Of a stretch of DNA of 64,000 bases, positions 24,579-37,045 are shown in pieces. Position 1 is the stretch's first letter. Each line of letters starts with the position of its first letter. The stretch comes from Tetraselmis striata. Its lineage: Eukaryota > Chlorophyta > Chlorodendrophyceae > Chlorodendrales > Chlorodendraceae. The notes beneath the pieces were generated by a model that searched no databases, was not told where the DNA came from, and worked only from the letters and a program-made list of their open reading frames with translations. The translations under genes were made by a program, and so were the position numbers. The stretch is from positions 1 to 64,000 of the forward strand of contig VCJN01000658.1 of assembly GCA_006384855.1 (NCBI GenBank), in the 5' to 3' direction.

Positions 24579-24699
24579 ATTAACATCCTGCGCCCAAAAT
24601 AATGGCAGCCTGATGCGCATGCTTATATTATTTAGGCCTACCCGTACTACGGGAATGGTACGACTAGTTTTTTACAGTTAGATAGATATTCTAATATAT

Positions 24700-24792
24700 T
24701 AACCGGAAAGATTGTACTGGAAAGATTGTAACCGGAACCGGAACCGGAAAGATTGTAACCGGAAAGTTTATAAACCGGAAAGATTGTACTGT
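24700..24792. repeat. Short tandem repeat of ACCGGAAAGATTGTA type
   Basis: Five or six imperfect units of ACCGGAAAGATTGTA with internal ACCGGA triplications. No coding function is visible. Confidence 0.8.
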
Positions 24793-24794
24793 AC

Positions 24795-26285
24795 ACTATA
24801 GCCAGCAGTGCTCTGTGGTATGTCACGGTAATAACCGAGTCAGCGGCATGTTCGGTGGTGGCCTGGGGGCCAGGGCATCACTGGTTTTCTGTGGAGATGA
24901 AGGATGAGGCAACAGAAGCTCAAGACCAAGAATTATTAGAAAAAGATGTCGTTACAATGTTTAGTTACAATGATTAGTAATATGTAGCTGGATCCGTGAG
25001 GGGACCCAACTGCCAGCAGACCTGGGGCTGCCCCCGGGGCTGCCTAGAAACGCGGTGCGTGTGTTAAATACTAGGGGGGCAGCCGAAACCGTTCCTCACA
25101 ACAGTCAGTATTTTCAGCATCGCTTTTTCCACGTTGCCTCATGATCCCTTCAGATGCTGTGACAGGGATGATTATAAAAGTTGCCCATAAAGCCGGAAAT
25201 TGCTGATGCCCACGCACACTTTGATGACGCCGCATCTGGTCCTAGCTAGCAGTCCATACATCATAGAATCAACACTTTTCATCATTTCGGCCATAAGTGC
25301 ATACGTTGTTGTTGCTATTCATGCCCCACCCATGGGCCATCCTGCGCGCTTTTCAATCCCGGCGAAAAGGCGCATGCACCAAATATACACACGTAGCTGG
25401 AGATCTGTTCTCCTCAGTATGATCTGTCCTCGGTTGTACGGAACCGCCCTCCTGCACCGTAGATTTCAGCTATACGCTTGACGATGTTAGTAGACCTTGT
25501 TTGACGGGGTCGCTTATCATCCGGACGGATTTATAGTGCTGATGTTTCTACTAATTTCCCCGAGTAGTCATCTGATGCGCTGTTATCACTGTTTCGTTGT
25601 CAGCGCTGGCAGGTGTTAAGGGGTGGCGCTTATATAACCCAATCCAATCTAATCCAATCTAATCTAATCCAATCTAATCCCCCGGCGCTTCTGCTGTGCG
25701 GACCCGCACTTGTTGAACATGGCGATCTAGGCCGGGTAAGGGCTGTATACCAGAGGAGCTACAACATTCAAGCACATGTTTCGGTCTGGCAGCTTCAGTG
25801 GCATGACATCCTCAGTGTAGGAACGCAGCGGCTGATGGTATGAAACAGATGTATTCCCCTCAGCTAAGAGGTCGAGGTCTGTTGTACATACTGGGGAGAA
25901 ATAGACCGGCGGGCATGTGATTCCTGCTCCGTATTGATGGCCATCTTCCCGACCCCCAACATACAGCACACATACCCTCACCCTCAACCCCAACCATCGC
26001 TCAGCCGTGATTTGCGCTTCTTCACTCAACTTCTCACTCGTGTCAGTGCGCTCGCACCGTGATGGCTCATTGATGGCTACCCACACCCAGCAGCCGCACC
26101 CACTTCATAGTGGGGTTTGTGGCAGTGTGACGCCGAGCGTTTTACACTGGCTGGAAGGCCGGAGCCCGCCGGCATGACTGGACCCATTGCTGCAGTCGCT
26201 GAGCGCTGCGGTACGCTGCTGGCCCTGCTGAGTATCCCGCGTCTCGTCCCCTGTATCCCCCCGTCTCGATGGCAGTGTCTCCTCG
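24795..26285. other. No gene seen
   Basis: About 1.5 kb between the tandem repeat and the 3' end of the prohibitin gene. It includes a TAATCCAATC microsatellite at about 25640-25682. No supported ORF. Confidence 0.5.
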
Positions 26286-26291
26286 CTGCGC

Positions 26292-28917
26292 TCACTTCTT
26301 GAGAGAGGGGCCGGTCTCCAGGGCAGCCTGCGCGGGGCAGCGGCAGACGGCAGCACATCAAGGAGCGATCAGAGAAGCGTGTGGCGGCTGCGACAACGGG
26401 GGGGGGGGGGGGGGGGGGGGGGGGCGTCCCTCCCCCTACCTCCCCGCCGCCCAGGGGCCGAGGGGGGGGGGGGGGGGGGGATGTAAGCGACGTGCTATGC
26501 CGCTGCCGCCAGGGAAGGTTCGATACAGTGCGGCACCCGACATTCGCACACCACACTTCGGCCCCGCCCCGCCCTTCATCCGGAGACGGCAGCAGCCTGG
26601 TGTCGCTCAAGCATGACTCAGTATCGCTACATGGAAGGTACGGCATTTGGGGACAGAAAACCTCAGGCCTCCCCGGGGTTGGGGACATCATGGCAATGCT
26701 CTGGCGCTGTCCTTGGGTGGGCGCGGGTGCGTCGTGTGCGGGTTGCTGGGGGGGGGGCACAGCCTGCCGCAGGCAAAGGCGGTGGGGAGCGACATGGGCA
26801 ACAAAGAGGGGGGGGTATACCAGGTTGAGCAGCAGGCTGTCCGTGTTGAGGAAGACCTTGTTGGACGCCGTGGCGATGGTCGAGGAGATCTCCTTGGCGG
26901 CCTGCGCGATGCCGGTGCGGGATGGGGCGGCTCAGCGGCCGCTGCCGCACGAAACAGCAGCCCCGGGGCGCACCACGGCCGCCAGGGTCCAACACCACAC
27001 CAACGCGTCACCGAGTACCCGTAAGCTCGACGGGGACTCGTACGTAACCGTTGTCATCGGTTCCCCCGCAAAAAGAGGGGGGGAAATCTTTCAGGGTTTC
27101 TCATCCTAAGGGTTGCCAGGCCCCATGGTTGTTGGTGTTTGGCGGAGCGTTTGGCGCGACAATACGCAGTGACCGAGTCTATGCCTACAGTGTGGCCCGG
27201 GCCCCCGGTCAAATGGCAGGGATACTGGTTCAGTAGCTGTGTGTGTTGAAGGGAGGCAGCAGGGGGGGGGGGGGGGGCGCACGTCAATCTTCCTCAGCGT
27301 GATGTACGCCGGGTTTGAGGCGATGGCCTTTCCGATGAGCAACGCCGCCTCCGCCTGGGAGGGGGTGGGGGGGGGGAGGGGGGGGGGGTGTTCAGCGCAG
27401 TCTTGAGTGCCTGCTGTAATAGATAAGGTCCCGCAACGCGACCGCCATCAGGGTTACCACTCTGCGGCACACCGGTTTTGTTTGAAATTCACCGGGCACA
27501 TAACAAGAGGGATCATAACATGATGGTCGTATGAAAATTAAAACCTATGTATTCAGTGGTTGCGCGCCTTTGTGTATGGTGAAGCGATCGACGCAGAGTA
27601 AGAGAAATGAGAAAAGCCATAAGGTATCATGCATGGAGAGTGTTGCTCAGGGTGGCTCGGGAGCCACGCGTTCTGGAGCGGGGGCTGATGAGGGGGCCCA
27701 AAGAAAAGAGGGCCTGAATTCCTCAGTGTCGCTACGGATGAAGACTTCTTTGGCACGGAAGAGGAACGAAGGCAACAGGCGGCCACTCCCCCTCCCCTTC
27801 CTCTTTCCCCCTCTCTGCGCAGAGGGCCAAGCCAGGCCCGCACCTCTCCCCTGGCCTTGATGATGGTGCTCGCCTTCTCCTGCTCCGCTTTCTCCACCTG
27901 ACGGGTGGCAGCGGCACCAGGGGACCGGCAGTCAGGGCCAGACCGCGGCGATGTGCGGTTTACGCTTTTTAGGGTTTGGAGTTTCAGGTCCTGGATTAGG
28001 GTTTATGATTTCGGGTATAAGACCCCAAGAGATCAGCCGTTGAAACCCCGACAACCCCTCATGGGGGGGGGGGGGGGGGGGGGGGCTCACAATGAACTTG
28101 GCGCGCTCCGCGTCCTGCTGCGCGACCTGCTTGGCCTCCACAGCGCTGGTGTACTCCCGCCCGAAGCTCAGCTGCAGGTGGGCCGTAGCGCTTGGCGTGA
28201 GCAGTGGTGGCGAGGCACTCGTGCAAGGGTGGGGGCGCCGAGTGTACATAGATATATGGAGGCGCAGCTTACGTACACATATGAATGCATGCATGCATGC
28301 AGCGGCGTGAAGCGGGGCCCTAAATAGCCTGCGCCGCGTACAGGCACTTCAAGTCACTATGCAGCTGCATTGGGCTCACGGGGAAGTACTTGGCGGCCTA
28401 TGAACCTAAAGAAACTGCCATCCACCAAACCAATATCGATACCACAACAGCCTTTTATAAATACAAACTGAAATAAAGGAGGCACCCGGCCGAAACAACA
28501 GCCGCTGCGGCGCTTCCTCCGCCGGCTCTGCCCGCCGCCCACCTGGGTGATGGACACGTCCTCCAGCAGGATGTTGAAGTGCATGGCGCGCTCCGCCAGG
28601 ATGCGGCGGATGTCCTTGCTCACCACCTGCGCGCCACGGGGCAGCCAGCGCTCAGCGGCGCGCACCCGGCAGCGGGGCGGCACACGCCCGCGCACCCACC
28701 CCTCCGATAGCCCATCGATGACCCGCGGCGACGACAGGCCGTGTGAGCAGTGCAACCGGGAATCACAGCCCATTGGCTCTGTATGCCTGGTTGGGGTGCG
28801 GCGAGGATGCACGGATACACCACGACATGCACCTGCCTCCATGTTGCATCCGAGAAACCCGTCTCCCTCTCACTCTCTCACTCCCCCTTCCTCTCACTCA
28901 CTCACTCCCTCGTTCTC

Positions 28918-28959
<42 letters not shown>

Positions 28960-28999
28960 CCCCATCGCTCCTGCACCCCACTCTCTCTATCTCGATTCA

Positions 29000-29033
<34 letters not shown>

Positions 29034-30768
29034 CTCGTAACACATCCGGTGCACTTTACAGCCTTGCATTCGCACGCACATCCAGCAAAGCCTGCCAGGG
29101 ACGGCAAGGGCCCCCGGGGGGGGAGGGGGGGGGGGGCAACCTCGCGCTGCGTGAGCAGCTCGCTGGCGTTGTAACGCGCGATGACGCTTTTCAGGGTTTC
29201 CTGTGGGCCGAGCGGGAGGGGGGGGGAGGCTCAGCCTCACAAGGGCTTCATTCATGTGCACAAGGAGGAGGTGTACAAATGGCGCCTACGCCCTGGGGGG
29301 GGGGGGGAGGGGGGAGTGGACTTGGGTGCGCGTGAGTGGACCATCGCGTGAATGCATGCATGTCCGGGTGCCGGTACTCCGTACATTGGTTCCAGGATTG
29401 CTACTCTGGGTTCCCAGAGCCCGGCAGTACTTTGGGGCTTTGCCAGGATCGAAAGCGGCACTTGGCATGGCGAAAGTCCGCCGGGGTGTTTGGCGGTTTG
29501 CAGTCGCATCCCCCCGGGCCGGCGCACCGGGTGGTCCGGGCGGGGCGCACCTGGATGATGGAGGGCAGCACGCGCTCCGCGTAGTCGGTGCCCAGGGTGC
29601 GGTAGATGGTGGGCAGGTTGAGGGACTGCGGGCGCGTGAGGACGCGCAGGCTGACGTTGACCATCTGCAGGTCGCGGCTGCCGCTGTTGCTGGTGATGGT
29701 GTTGGGCCGCGCGCGGACGTCGTAGATGATGGGCCGCTCCAGCCAGGGCACCATCAGGTGCGTCCCCTCCGCGTACACCTGCCGCCGCGCCAAAGGGGGG
29801 GGGGGGTACGGGACGCTCGGTCAGGTTGGGCCAGGGTCTCGCCCCGTTTCCGCCGCCTCAGCCCGATTTCCCGGATTCAGCCAACTTCAGCTGAAATATC
29901 TAGTTCTAGCGGATATCCATTCGAACGATGTCTGGCTACCACTGCCCCGATCCTCACCCGCCAGACCGCGCTTTGCAATCTCTTCAGGACCGGGTTTCTG
30001 CTGAATTGAGGCCCAAATTCGGGACCTGAAAAGACCTTCCTCCGGAATTATGCTGAATTGTGTTTCGGCTGAGCCGCAAAGCTCCCAACGTCACCCCAGC
30101 GCAGGGCTGGTCAGCGGCCACGGCAAGCGCTGGGAGCAGCCAGGCCGGGGTTTCAAGAGGGTCTGGCGATTGCCCCTGCGGAGGGGCTGAGGAGCCTTTG
30201 CGCGTACCCGCGACCCCTGCCTCCGCTCTGTGGCTCCCCAGAATGGCTAGGCCCCCGCTCCCCACTTCAATGCACACACCGCCCCCCCCCCCCCCCCCCC
30301 CCCCCCCACCCCCCTTCCACCATCTTGTCTATGTGTGTGAACAGTTAGACAGGCAGCATCTGATGTGGCCCAGCATCACATACAGAGCACCTGTCCGTGT
30401 CACTACGGCACATGTCTAAGCCAAGCAGCGCCCCCCCAGCATCGGGAAATAGGCGCTCGGTGGGGACGTGGGCGCTGCGAGGGTCCTGCTAAGGGGTGGG
30501 TGGCGTTTTTGCTGGTGCGTGATAAGCCGGTGGGAAGGTGGCGCGATCTGAGAGCGCGGGTGGGGGCGGGGCGGAGGGGAGGCACCGTCTCCTTGATGCC
30601 CACGAGGCGGTTGAAGACGATGGCGCGGTGGCCGCCCTCCACGTTGAACAGGCTATTGGCGGCGCCGTACAGCAGCAGGCCGCCGCCGATCGCCACTTGC
30701 GCCAGCCGGGCCGCCGCGCCGCCCGCACCCTTGGGCATGTTGGGCATCTTGCCGGACATGTTCTCCAT
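26292..30768 (-). CDS. PHB2: Prohibitin (PHB2 type)
   Basis: Subunit of the ring-shaped prohibitin complex of the mitochondrial inner membrane. Exons: 30768-30586, 29778-29551, 29200-29141, 28626-28543, 28171-28091, 27897-27844, 27354-27283, 26901-26821, 26327-26292. All junctions keep phase 0, giving about 292 aa, the normal family length. Residues about 23-45 form the N-terminal membrane anchor ([20 protein letters not shown]). The SPFH/PHB domain follows: [43 protein letters not shown] and [10 protein letters not shown]. Then come the coiled-coil segments ([30 protein letters not shown]) and [21 protein letters not shown]. The terminal exon [11 protein letters not shown] is chosen because it fits the phase and resembles the Lys-ended tails of plant PHB2; an alternative Gln/Pro-rich exon at 26745 is less likely. 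Introns carry sense-strand C tracts and two microsatellites. Confidence 0.92.
28859..29031. repeat. Microsatellites (TC)n and (TG)n in a prohibitin intron
   Basis: CT-rich repeats run from about 28859 to 28957, and a GT run lies at about 29002-29031. Both lie in the intron between exons 29200-29141 and 28626-28543. Confidence 0.9.
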
Positions 30769-31784
30769 CGCGCTCGCGGCTGTGATCCCGGGGGGTTGTG
30801 GTGACCTGTGTGGAGGGTGCGACTGGGGACGTGCGGCACTTCTCGGCAACCTTGCCGTGGCGAAGGAGAGTCGCGCTGGTGGATGAGATGGAATGCTCGA
30901 GCGCGGGGAAGCGGCGGTGGTGGCGGGGGGGGGGAGGAGGTAGCACGAGATCGACCGCGCAGCGCGCCGTCATCACCGCTGCTCGCCCAGCACTGGCGGG
31001 CAGCAGCGAAAGACGCCACGGCGCTCCGAGAATGCAGACGCTTAGTACATTACGCGTTATTCATCTTTCCGCTCGCTGCGCTGTTTACGTGTCGCGTGCT
31101 CGCGATGCGCTGCTGCATGCTTTTCATTACAATTACACATTTATTTACACTGTAATGAAGCATGCTGCGGCTGTTCGTGGGCGCGGGCGGGCGTGTGAGC
31201 ATTTATTTATGGGAAAAAAAAGTCACCGGCAGCATTATACCCGCAATGTGGTTACCCGTAACACGGTAATACGATTATATACCGATGTTTTCAACTTCAA
31301 CAGGAGCACTATCGGCGATACCCAAACAGGATAAAGCCTATAAATAAAAGTTAAAAAACCCTGGCTGGGTACAGCGGCGCGTGGACGGCGTGGACGGCGC
31401 GGGCGCACCAGGCTGGCGCGCAGGGTGATGATGGCGCGCGCGGTCGCGCCGGGACTCGCAGCCACGTCGCCGGTATGTGGTCACGCCGCCACAACAAAAA
31501 ACAAATTTCTGTAACCCAGTGGTCCCAATAACCTGAGGCTAGTCACCCGCTCTTCGCTCCTTGGCCCGCCAGTTCAGACGGTGCAACGGCCTCACTGCCA
31601 GATCATTATCGAGAGTTTGGCAGCAAGCTAGGCCCTCCTCGACACGCGCAGATCCGTGCTGCACAGCTGCCAAGGACTCGTCCGCTGTCAGTGGCGAATT
31701 CTCGCCAGCTCGCCATAACAACCGCAGGCCCACCTGGGAGTGCCGCCACTATCTAGTGGCGCCTGCCGCTGCGACACACGGAGA
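30769..31784. promoter_or_regulatory. Divergent intergenic region between prohibitin and FA2H
   Basis: The prohibitin start (30768, minus) and the FA2H start (31785, plus) face away from each other across about 1.0 kb with no supported gene. It should contain both promoters. I see no specific element to name. An AT-richer stretch lies at about 31200-31370. Confidence 0.4.
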
Positions 31785-32511
31785 ATGGCGTCTGGCGGGC
31801 GAGGTGTGCGCGGTGGACAGGGCGTGGAGGTGGTCAGCGGCATCACGCTGGACCACAGCAAGCCGATGCTGGCGCAGGTCCGCCTCGGCCGCGGCCGGGA
31901 CGCAGTATTTCTGGTCATCGTTTTTTTCTCAGTATTTCTCGCGCCAGTATTTCTTCGAGTTTGAAATTCGTGTTATCCATAGGTGCGGTGCCGTCGTCAC
32001 AGACACATGAGAGTCGATATGTGCTGTTCTAGCCGTTTGCAATCCTACCCAGATAGCGGCCACGCCGATAGACGGATATAGACTACTGAGAGTATAATAA
32101 CAGAGTATTATTATACCACCAGTAAGGAGTGCCTCTAATATACACATCATGGAGGTGGTGGACAAGCGCCAGGGGTGGTGACCCTCCATGTTGGCATCTG
32201 GCAAAGCTTTGAGCCTCTGCCAACTGCAGGCATTATCTACCTCAAGGCCACGCTGGGAATTCCCCTCCTCGACACACACCCACACATCTCGGCCACATGT
32301 GGAATTTATCGGGACATCTGTACAGTGGTTTGATTAGGGAGGTGGCTGTATACGCGTACGGTGCTGAGGCTGCCTGGCGGCTGCGGCGCCGTTGTCAGGT
32401 GGGGCAGCTGCGGGAGCACTATGACACCTGGACGCACAAGCCGCTGGCCGGCGCCCCGCGCTACTTCAAGAGCGACGTGATGGAGCTGCTGACAAAGAAC
32501 CCCTGGTGAGG

Positions 32512-32543
<32 letters not shown>

Positions 32544-33321
32544 GCCCCCTTTAGTAAGACACACGGAGAGAGCTGAGACGGCGCGCTGGGCTGAGAGGCT
32601 GATGTCCGCCCGCCCGGGCGGTGATACAGGTGGGTGGTGCCGCTGCTGTGGGTCCCCATTTGCACAGCGCTGGCCGGCTACAGCCTGTGGCTGCTCGCCG
32701 GCGACGCGAGCCGCTGGGCGACGTGCTTCGCCAGCGGCGTCTTCGGCTGGCAGCTCATCGAGTACTCGCTGCACCGCTTTGTGTTCCACATGGCCCCGCG
32801 CCACCCCGCCTTCATCGTGTTCCACTTCGCCCTGCACGGCGCGCACCACAAGTACCCGCTCGACAAGATGCGGCTGGTCTTCCCGCCCGCGCCCGCGTTC
32901 ATCATCGCCCGCATCATCTTCTTCGGCGTCTCCATGCTACTAGGCGAGGTGGCACGATGCCCCCCTCCCGCCCCGGACCCTTGTCCGCCTCTTTCGACCC
33001 CCCCCCCCCCCCCCTCCCCCCCCGTTCACCCTTCGCGCCTGCCTGGCCCTGCTGAGCCCCCTCCGCGGACGCCCCCACGTCCAGATGTCAACCAGCCTGG
33101 CGGTGATGGCGGGCGTCGTGGCTGGCTACGTCATGTACGACTGCACGCACTACTGGTGCCACCACAGCAAGCGGCTGCCGCGCTTCCTGGAGGCCCAGAA
33201 GCGGGTCCACATGGACCACCACTACCGCAACCACGACGTCTCCTTCGGCATCTCCTCCCCGCTGTACGACTACGTCTTTGGCACCCGCCCGGCCAGCGGA
33301 CTGGCGTGCAAGGAGGCGTAG
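31785..33321 (+). CDS. FAH1: Fatty acid 2-hydroxylase (plant FAH type)
   Basis: ER membrane di-iron enzyme that 2-hydroxylates fatty acids of ceramide/sphingolipids. Exons: 31785-31877, 32399-32505, 32630-32948, 33085-33321; total 251 aa, close to the 237 aa of plant FAH. Phases match (0, 2, 0). The N-terminus (VSGITLDHSKPMLAQ..VGQLREHYDTWTHKP) follows the plant pattern, with no cytochrome b5 domain, so b5 must be supplied by a separate protein. The histidine ligands are intact: HRFVFH (115-120), HGAHH (136-140), HYWCHH (195-200) and HMDHHYRNH (215-223). Other family signatures are LDKMRLVFPP and SPLYDYVFGT. Membrane segments lie around 72-106, 153-170 and 176-192. The first donor is GTCCGC; the intron after exon 2 has a long C tract nine bases in. 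Confidence 0.93.
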
Positions 33322-35270
33322 GGCCGCAGGACCAGCAGCGCCTCGCCGCGATCCATGCACCAGCTGCTGCATACGCGCGGGCAAGGGCCATCCCCATCGG
33401 CCATCAGCGACCCATTTCGTTTTTTATTCAATACGCCTCCGGGCCAAGCAGCTCCAGCACCATGTCAGCCACCCCATGTGTGTGCGGCCATTGGACCCTG
33501 CTCTCCTGCTCTCGCCCTCCCCAAGTGCAGCCTTTTGCTCGGCAGTGGCAGTTCGAGCAGCGCCCCCTCACACTGGCGGAAAGAGCGCTTTCCGGCGCTC
33601 ATGTGCCGGATACTCTGAGCGAATGATTTGCGCGCTGCTTGCATGCAGCCAACTCGCAGAGCACCCGTGTGTTTATGCTTTGGTACCCAGCACCCAATCA
33701 AAACCTTGTGGATCTCTATGTGAAGAATGCGCAGCGGATGGTGTCACCTGCTGGATGTGGTGAAGGTTGCACACTCTATGAGGGAGGGTCTGCATTTTAT
33801 TTGACGCCAGATACATTTGAATCGGTATACAGGAATCTCCGTTTATATGTACTGACATCAATAGTTATCGTAATAAGCGTACCGGTACCTGTTACCCGTA
33901 GCAAATCCCCGGCACGAGTGCAGTAATCGAGTGATAGCAGCATTAACACTGATGCAGTACCGGTATGTGTGACATCAGTACAGACAGGAATGCAGTATCA
34001 GTACGCGGTTGTCGCTGAATATCTCCGCGCGAGTTGACGCCAATAGTATAACACGAAGACGTTTCTATATTACGCTTGAAGATGACAGGGGACACATCCG
34101 CTTGAAGCTGGTGAAGCACACAGCCACAGCCACAGCCACGACATATGCTATATGTATATATGCAGCTGTATAGGCGCCATTCGCGGTCCGAAGCCGCTCC
34201 GTCAGTTCTGAACGTAGGCACTCGGGAGTATCAAACGCTCCTGGCGTGAAGGTCCATTAGGCCCTTTTATCTCAACAGCACAGGCGAGCAACATGGACTA
34301 TGTCTTTTACGAAATAAGCAGTAAGCGGTGGATGCCCGGACGGAATGTGGGCCGGAGGAAAGGGGGGGGGTGAGGGCTCGCTCTCTCCATGGTGCGCCGC
34401 CTTTGCCAGGCAGAGTGTGCGGTGTGAAGCTGTGCATGTGCAAACTCGGAGCAATGATGGAGGCAGGTCTGCCTGGGTTGCGTAGTGGCAGAGACCAGGG
34501 AGAGCGCGGCATGCAGTCAGACAACACATTGATGGGGTAGGCAGTTATGGAGGATGGCTATGGGAAACCTGACGGAAGCCAAGGGGCATGGCACCATTCC
34601 ACATGTCTGGAAGCGGGCTGCATCCCCCCCCCCCCCCCCCCCCCCCCCGGGTTCCTCCCTCTTTCCTGTCTTTTGACCCACCGGAACAATGACCGGCAAA
34701 TTGGGGGGGAGGAGGGGGGTGGGGTGGGGGCACCATTGTGTGGCAGGCATGGAGAACCGTTTGTGGTGTGTTTGACTTGCTGCCATGTGACTTGACTCAC
34801 TGCGGCGTGTTTCTCTACTGTGCGGGCCCACCGCTGGCTGCCAATGGTGGCTCACCGTCGTGTGCAGCCAAGAATAGCAATGCCCTGAGACCGTCGGTGG
34901 TGTTTCGTGCTCACGCGAATCGTGCAGTCATGGACGGGAGCGACCTCACGTCCCCCCATGGCGAGATCCCACAGTCCACTTCGCCACCTGCGTTGGTAGA
35001 GGTCGGGTGCTTGGTTACCGTGGCCCATCACTGTGGGCAGTGAGTCCTGTCCCGGGGGCGAAAAAAATGGCCAACCTTCCGCAATTATTACATTCATTGG
35101 AATGTTGTAGTAAATATTGACCAGCACGTAGGTGGCAATTAATCTCACGGCGGTGCCTGGCCGTGTAATTCAAACTTGCCACCCTTCTAGCGAAGCATTA
35201 TTCTGCAATAGACCGCCTGATTACTCGAGTCCCGGTGCTACTAGGACGATATATTACAGGGTACCCTATC
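33322..35270. other. No gene seen; FA2H 3' flank
   Basis: The 3' region of FA2H followed by non-coding sequence. It contains a C tract at about 34624-34648 and a fragment of repeat R1 at 35042-35068. A 95-codon frame at 33639-33926 has no recognisable domain. Confidence 0.45.
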
Positions 35271-35278
35271 GTGCATCG

Positions 35279-35600
35279 GTCCGCATTCCTGGACGAGTAT
35301 AGGTATCTATTTTTAAACTTATATCTTACTTTTAAACAAAATTATAGCTATCTATTTTCAATATGCCCTGTCAGATTTCGTCTTTCACGAAAGGCAAAAT
35401 GTAGACCATTTCACGTCTTTTGCTCAATAGAGATAGAAAAGACCGACATAGACTAATTACATCCATTCACTGACATTTTCTATTTCTACTGAGCAATAGA
35501 AATGAAATAGTCTATATTTTGCCTCTCATGAAAGACGAAATCTGACAGGGTATATTGAAAATAGATAGCTACACTCGTCCAGGAATGCGGACTAATTGCA
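35279..35600. repeat. Foldback (inverted-repeat) element
   Basis: The left arm begins GTCCGCATTCCTGGACGAGT at about 35279 and continues to about 35440. The right arm, its reverse complement, runs from about 35475 to 35593. Arms look 85-90% alike and the spacer is about 35 bases. The left arm has an extra AT-rich insert of about 48 bases near 35302-35350. It is MITE-like in size, but a target-site duplication is not obvious. A partial diverged copy of the inner part lies at about 36243-36440. Confidence 0.8.
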
Positions 35601-35654
35601 TCCATTGACTGACACTTTTTATTTCTATTGCCGCACTAATTGCATCCCAATAGA

Positions 35655-36245
35655 CTGGGACTCTGGGTACCGTGGCACCCACTGTCAAGACCCGCATGCT
35701 TAGGACCATTTCCAGCCTTACGCCCCAATGGCATCTGCATGTGGCAGCAACATTGACATCAGAACCTGAAGTGTTGAGCCGCCACTCTCCCCCGCTCAAG
35801 CCCAGTTGCTCTTGAGGAACGATGTATGGCTGCAGGCTGCACTCCTTGTCTTACTATATGACGATTACCGACCGACACCTGCTCAGTGTCCATCCGCCTC
35901 CCATCATGCTGTTCGAGATTATCTCCATCCCAGTGGGTTGGGGGGGGGACTGTCAGCCGGAGCTTGTCGCTGAGGTTTGCATGCGGTTGAGATAGCGTGG
36001 CAGCTGTGGAAACGATGGGCGGTGGGGATGGCCCTCGTGCCACGACCGAGTCCGCACGCAACGGAAAGCTGCGCATTCGAGAAGAACTTACGCGTACTAG
36101 CCTACTAGGTTTCGACCCCCAAAAGGGGGTGTCGACTAAGGTGGAAGGACGTGCTTTCGCCCCAGTCCCCCTTGCTAGAGCTTCTCGCCGCACTAGTGCG
36201 CGCCCCTTCTTACCGCTTGACCGTTCGTCGGCTAGAGACTATAGC
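35655..36245. repeat. Tandem duplication, unit 1 (offset 807 bp)
   Basis: Direct repeat of 36462-37045, about 90% alike. It contains a plus-strand frame (35997-36248, starting MAAVETMGGG) that is conserved in the second unit. Confidence 0.85.
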
Positions 36246-36248
36246 TAG
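35997..36248 (+). CDS. Hypothetical small ORF conserved in both tandem units
   Basis: 83 codons, MAAVETMGGGDGP..; the second unit (36804 onward) encodes the same protein with mostly conservative changes through IREELTRTSLLGFDPQKGVS and LARASRRTSAR, then diverges. Basic and low in hydrophobic residues. No known domain. It may simply be open by chance in a duplicated repeat. Confidence 0.25.
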   Translation: MAAVETMGGGDGPRATTESARNGKLRIREELTRTSLLGFDPQKGVSTKVEGRAFAPVPLARASRRTSARPFLPLDRSSARDYS

Positions 36249-36461
36249 CTATTTTCAAACGATGCACGTAAACGTTTCCTGAAATATGGGCAATACACCA
36301 TCAAACAATGTCCTTAGTGGTATCCGAAATCAATTCGCAATACGATTGAAATACACCTGTCAGATTTCGTCGTTCACGAAAGGCAAATCACAGACTTTTT
36401 CACGCCAATTGCTCAATAGAAATGGAAAATACCGACATAGACTATTTGCATTTTAATAGGC

Positions 36462-37045
36462 TGATGACTCTGGTTACCATGGCACCCGCTGTCACGACCC
36501 GCATGCTTAGCACCACTTCCAGCCTTACAACCCACCAGCATCTGTACATGGCAGCAACATTGACATCGGAACCTGAAGTAGGTGTTGAGCTGCCGCTCTC
36601 CCCCGCTCAAGCCCAGTTGCTCTTGAGGCCCCATGTATGGCTGCATTCCTTGTCATACTTAATGATGATTGCCGACCGGCACCTGCTCAGTGTCCATCCG
36701 CCTCCCATCATGCTGTTCGAGATTATCTCCATCCCAGTGGGTTGGGTTGGGGGGGACTGTCAGCCGGGGCGTGTCGCTGAGGTTTGCATGCGGTTGAGAC
36801 AGTGTGGCAGCTGTGGAAACGATGGGCGGTGGGGAAGTCCCTCAGGCCACGACCGAGTCCGCTCGCAACAAAAAGCTGCCCATTCGAGAAGAACTTACGC
36901 GTACTAGCCTACTAGGTTTCGACCCCCAAAAGGGGGTGTCGACTAAGGTGGAAGGACGTGCTTTCGCCCCAGTCCCCCTTGCTAGAGCTTCTCGCCGCAC
37001 TAGTGCGCGCCTCTTCCTACTGGTTGACCGTCCGTCGGCTATCAC
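36462..37045. repeat. Tandem duplication, unit 2
   Basis: Second unit of the repeat at 35655-36245. After position 37045 the two copies stop matching. Confidence 0.85.

Noticed and set aside
26688..26763. Alternative last exon for prohibitin with a Gln/Pro-rich tail
   Set aside because: In the required phase it runs on without a stop through a C tract. The exon 26327-26292 fits the phase and gives a normal PHB2 length.
26381..27109. Long plus-strand frame of 242 codons over the prohibitin exons
   Set aside because: Antisense shadow of prohibitin with a poly-Gly run from a homopolymer tract.
32306..32849. Minus-strand frames over FA2H
   Set aside because: Shadows of the FA2H exons, which carry clear histidine motifs on the plus strand.
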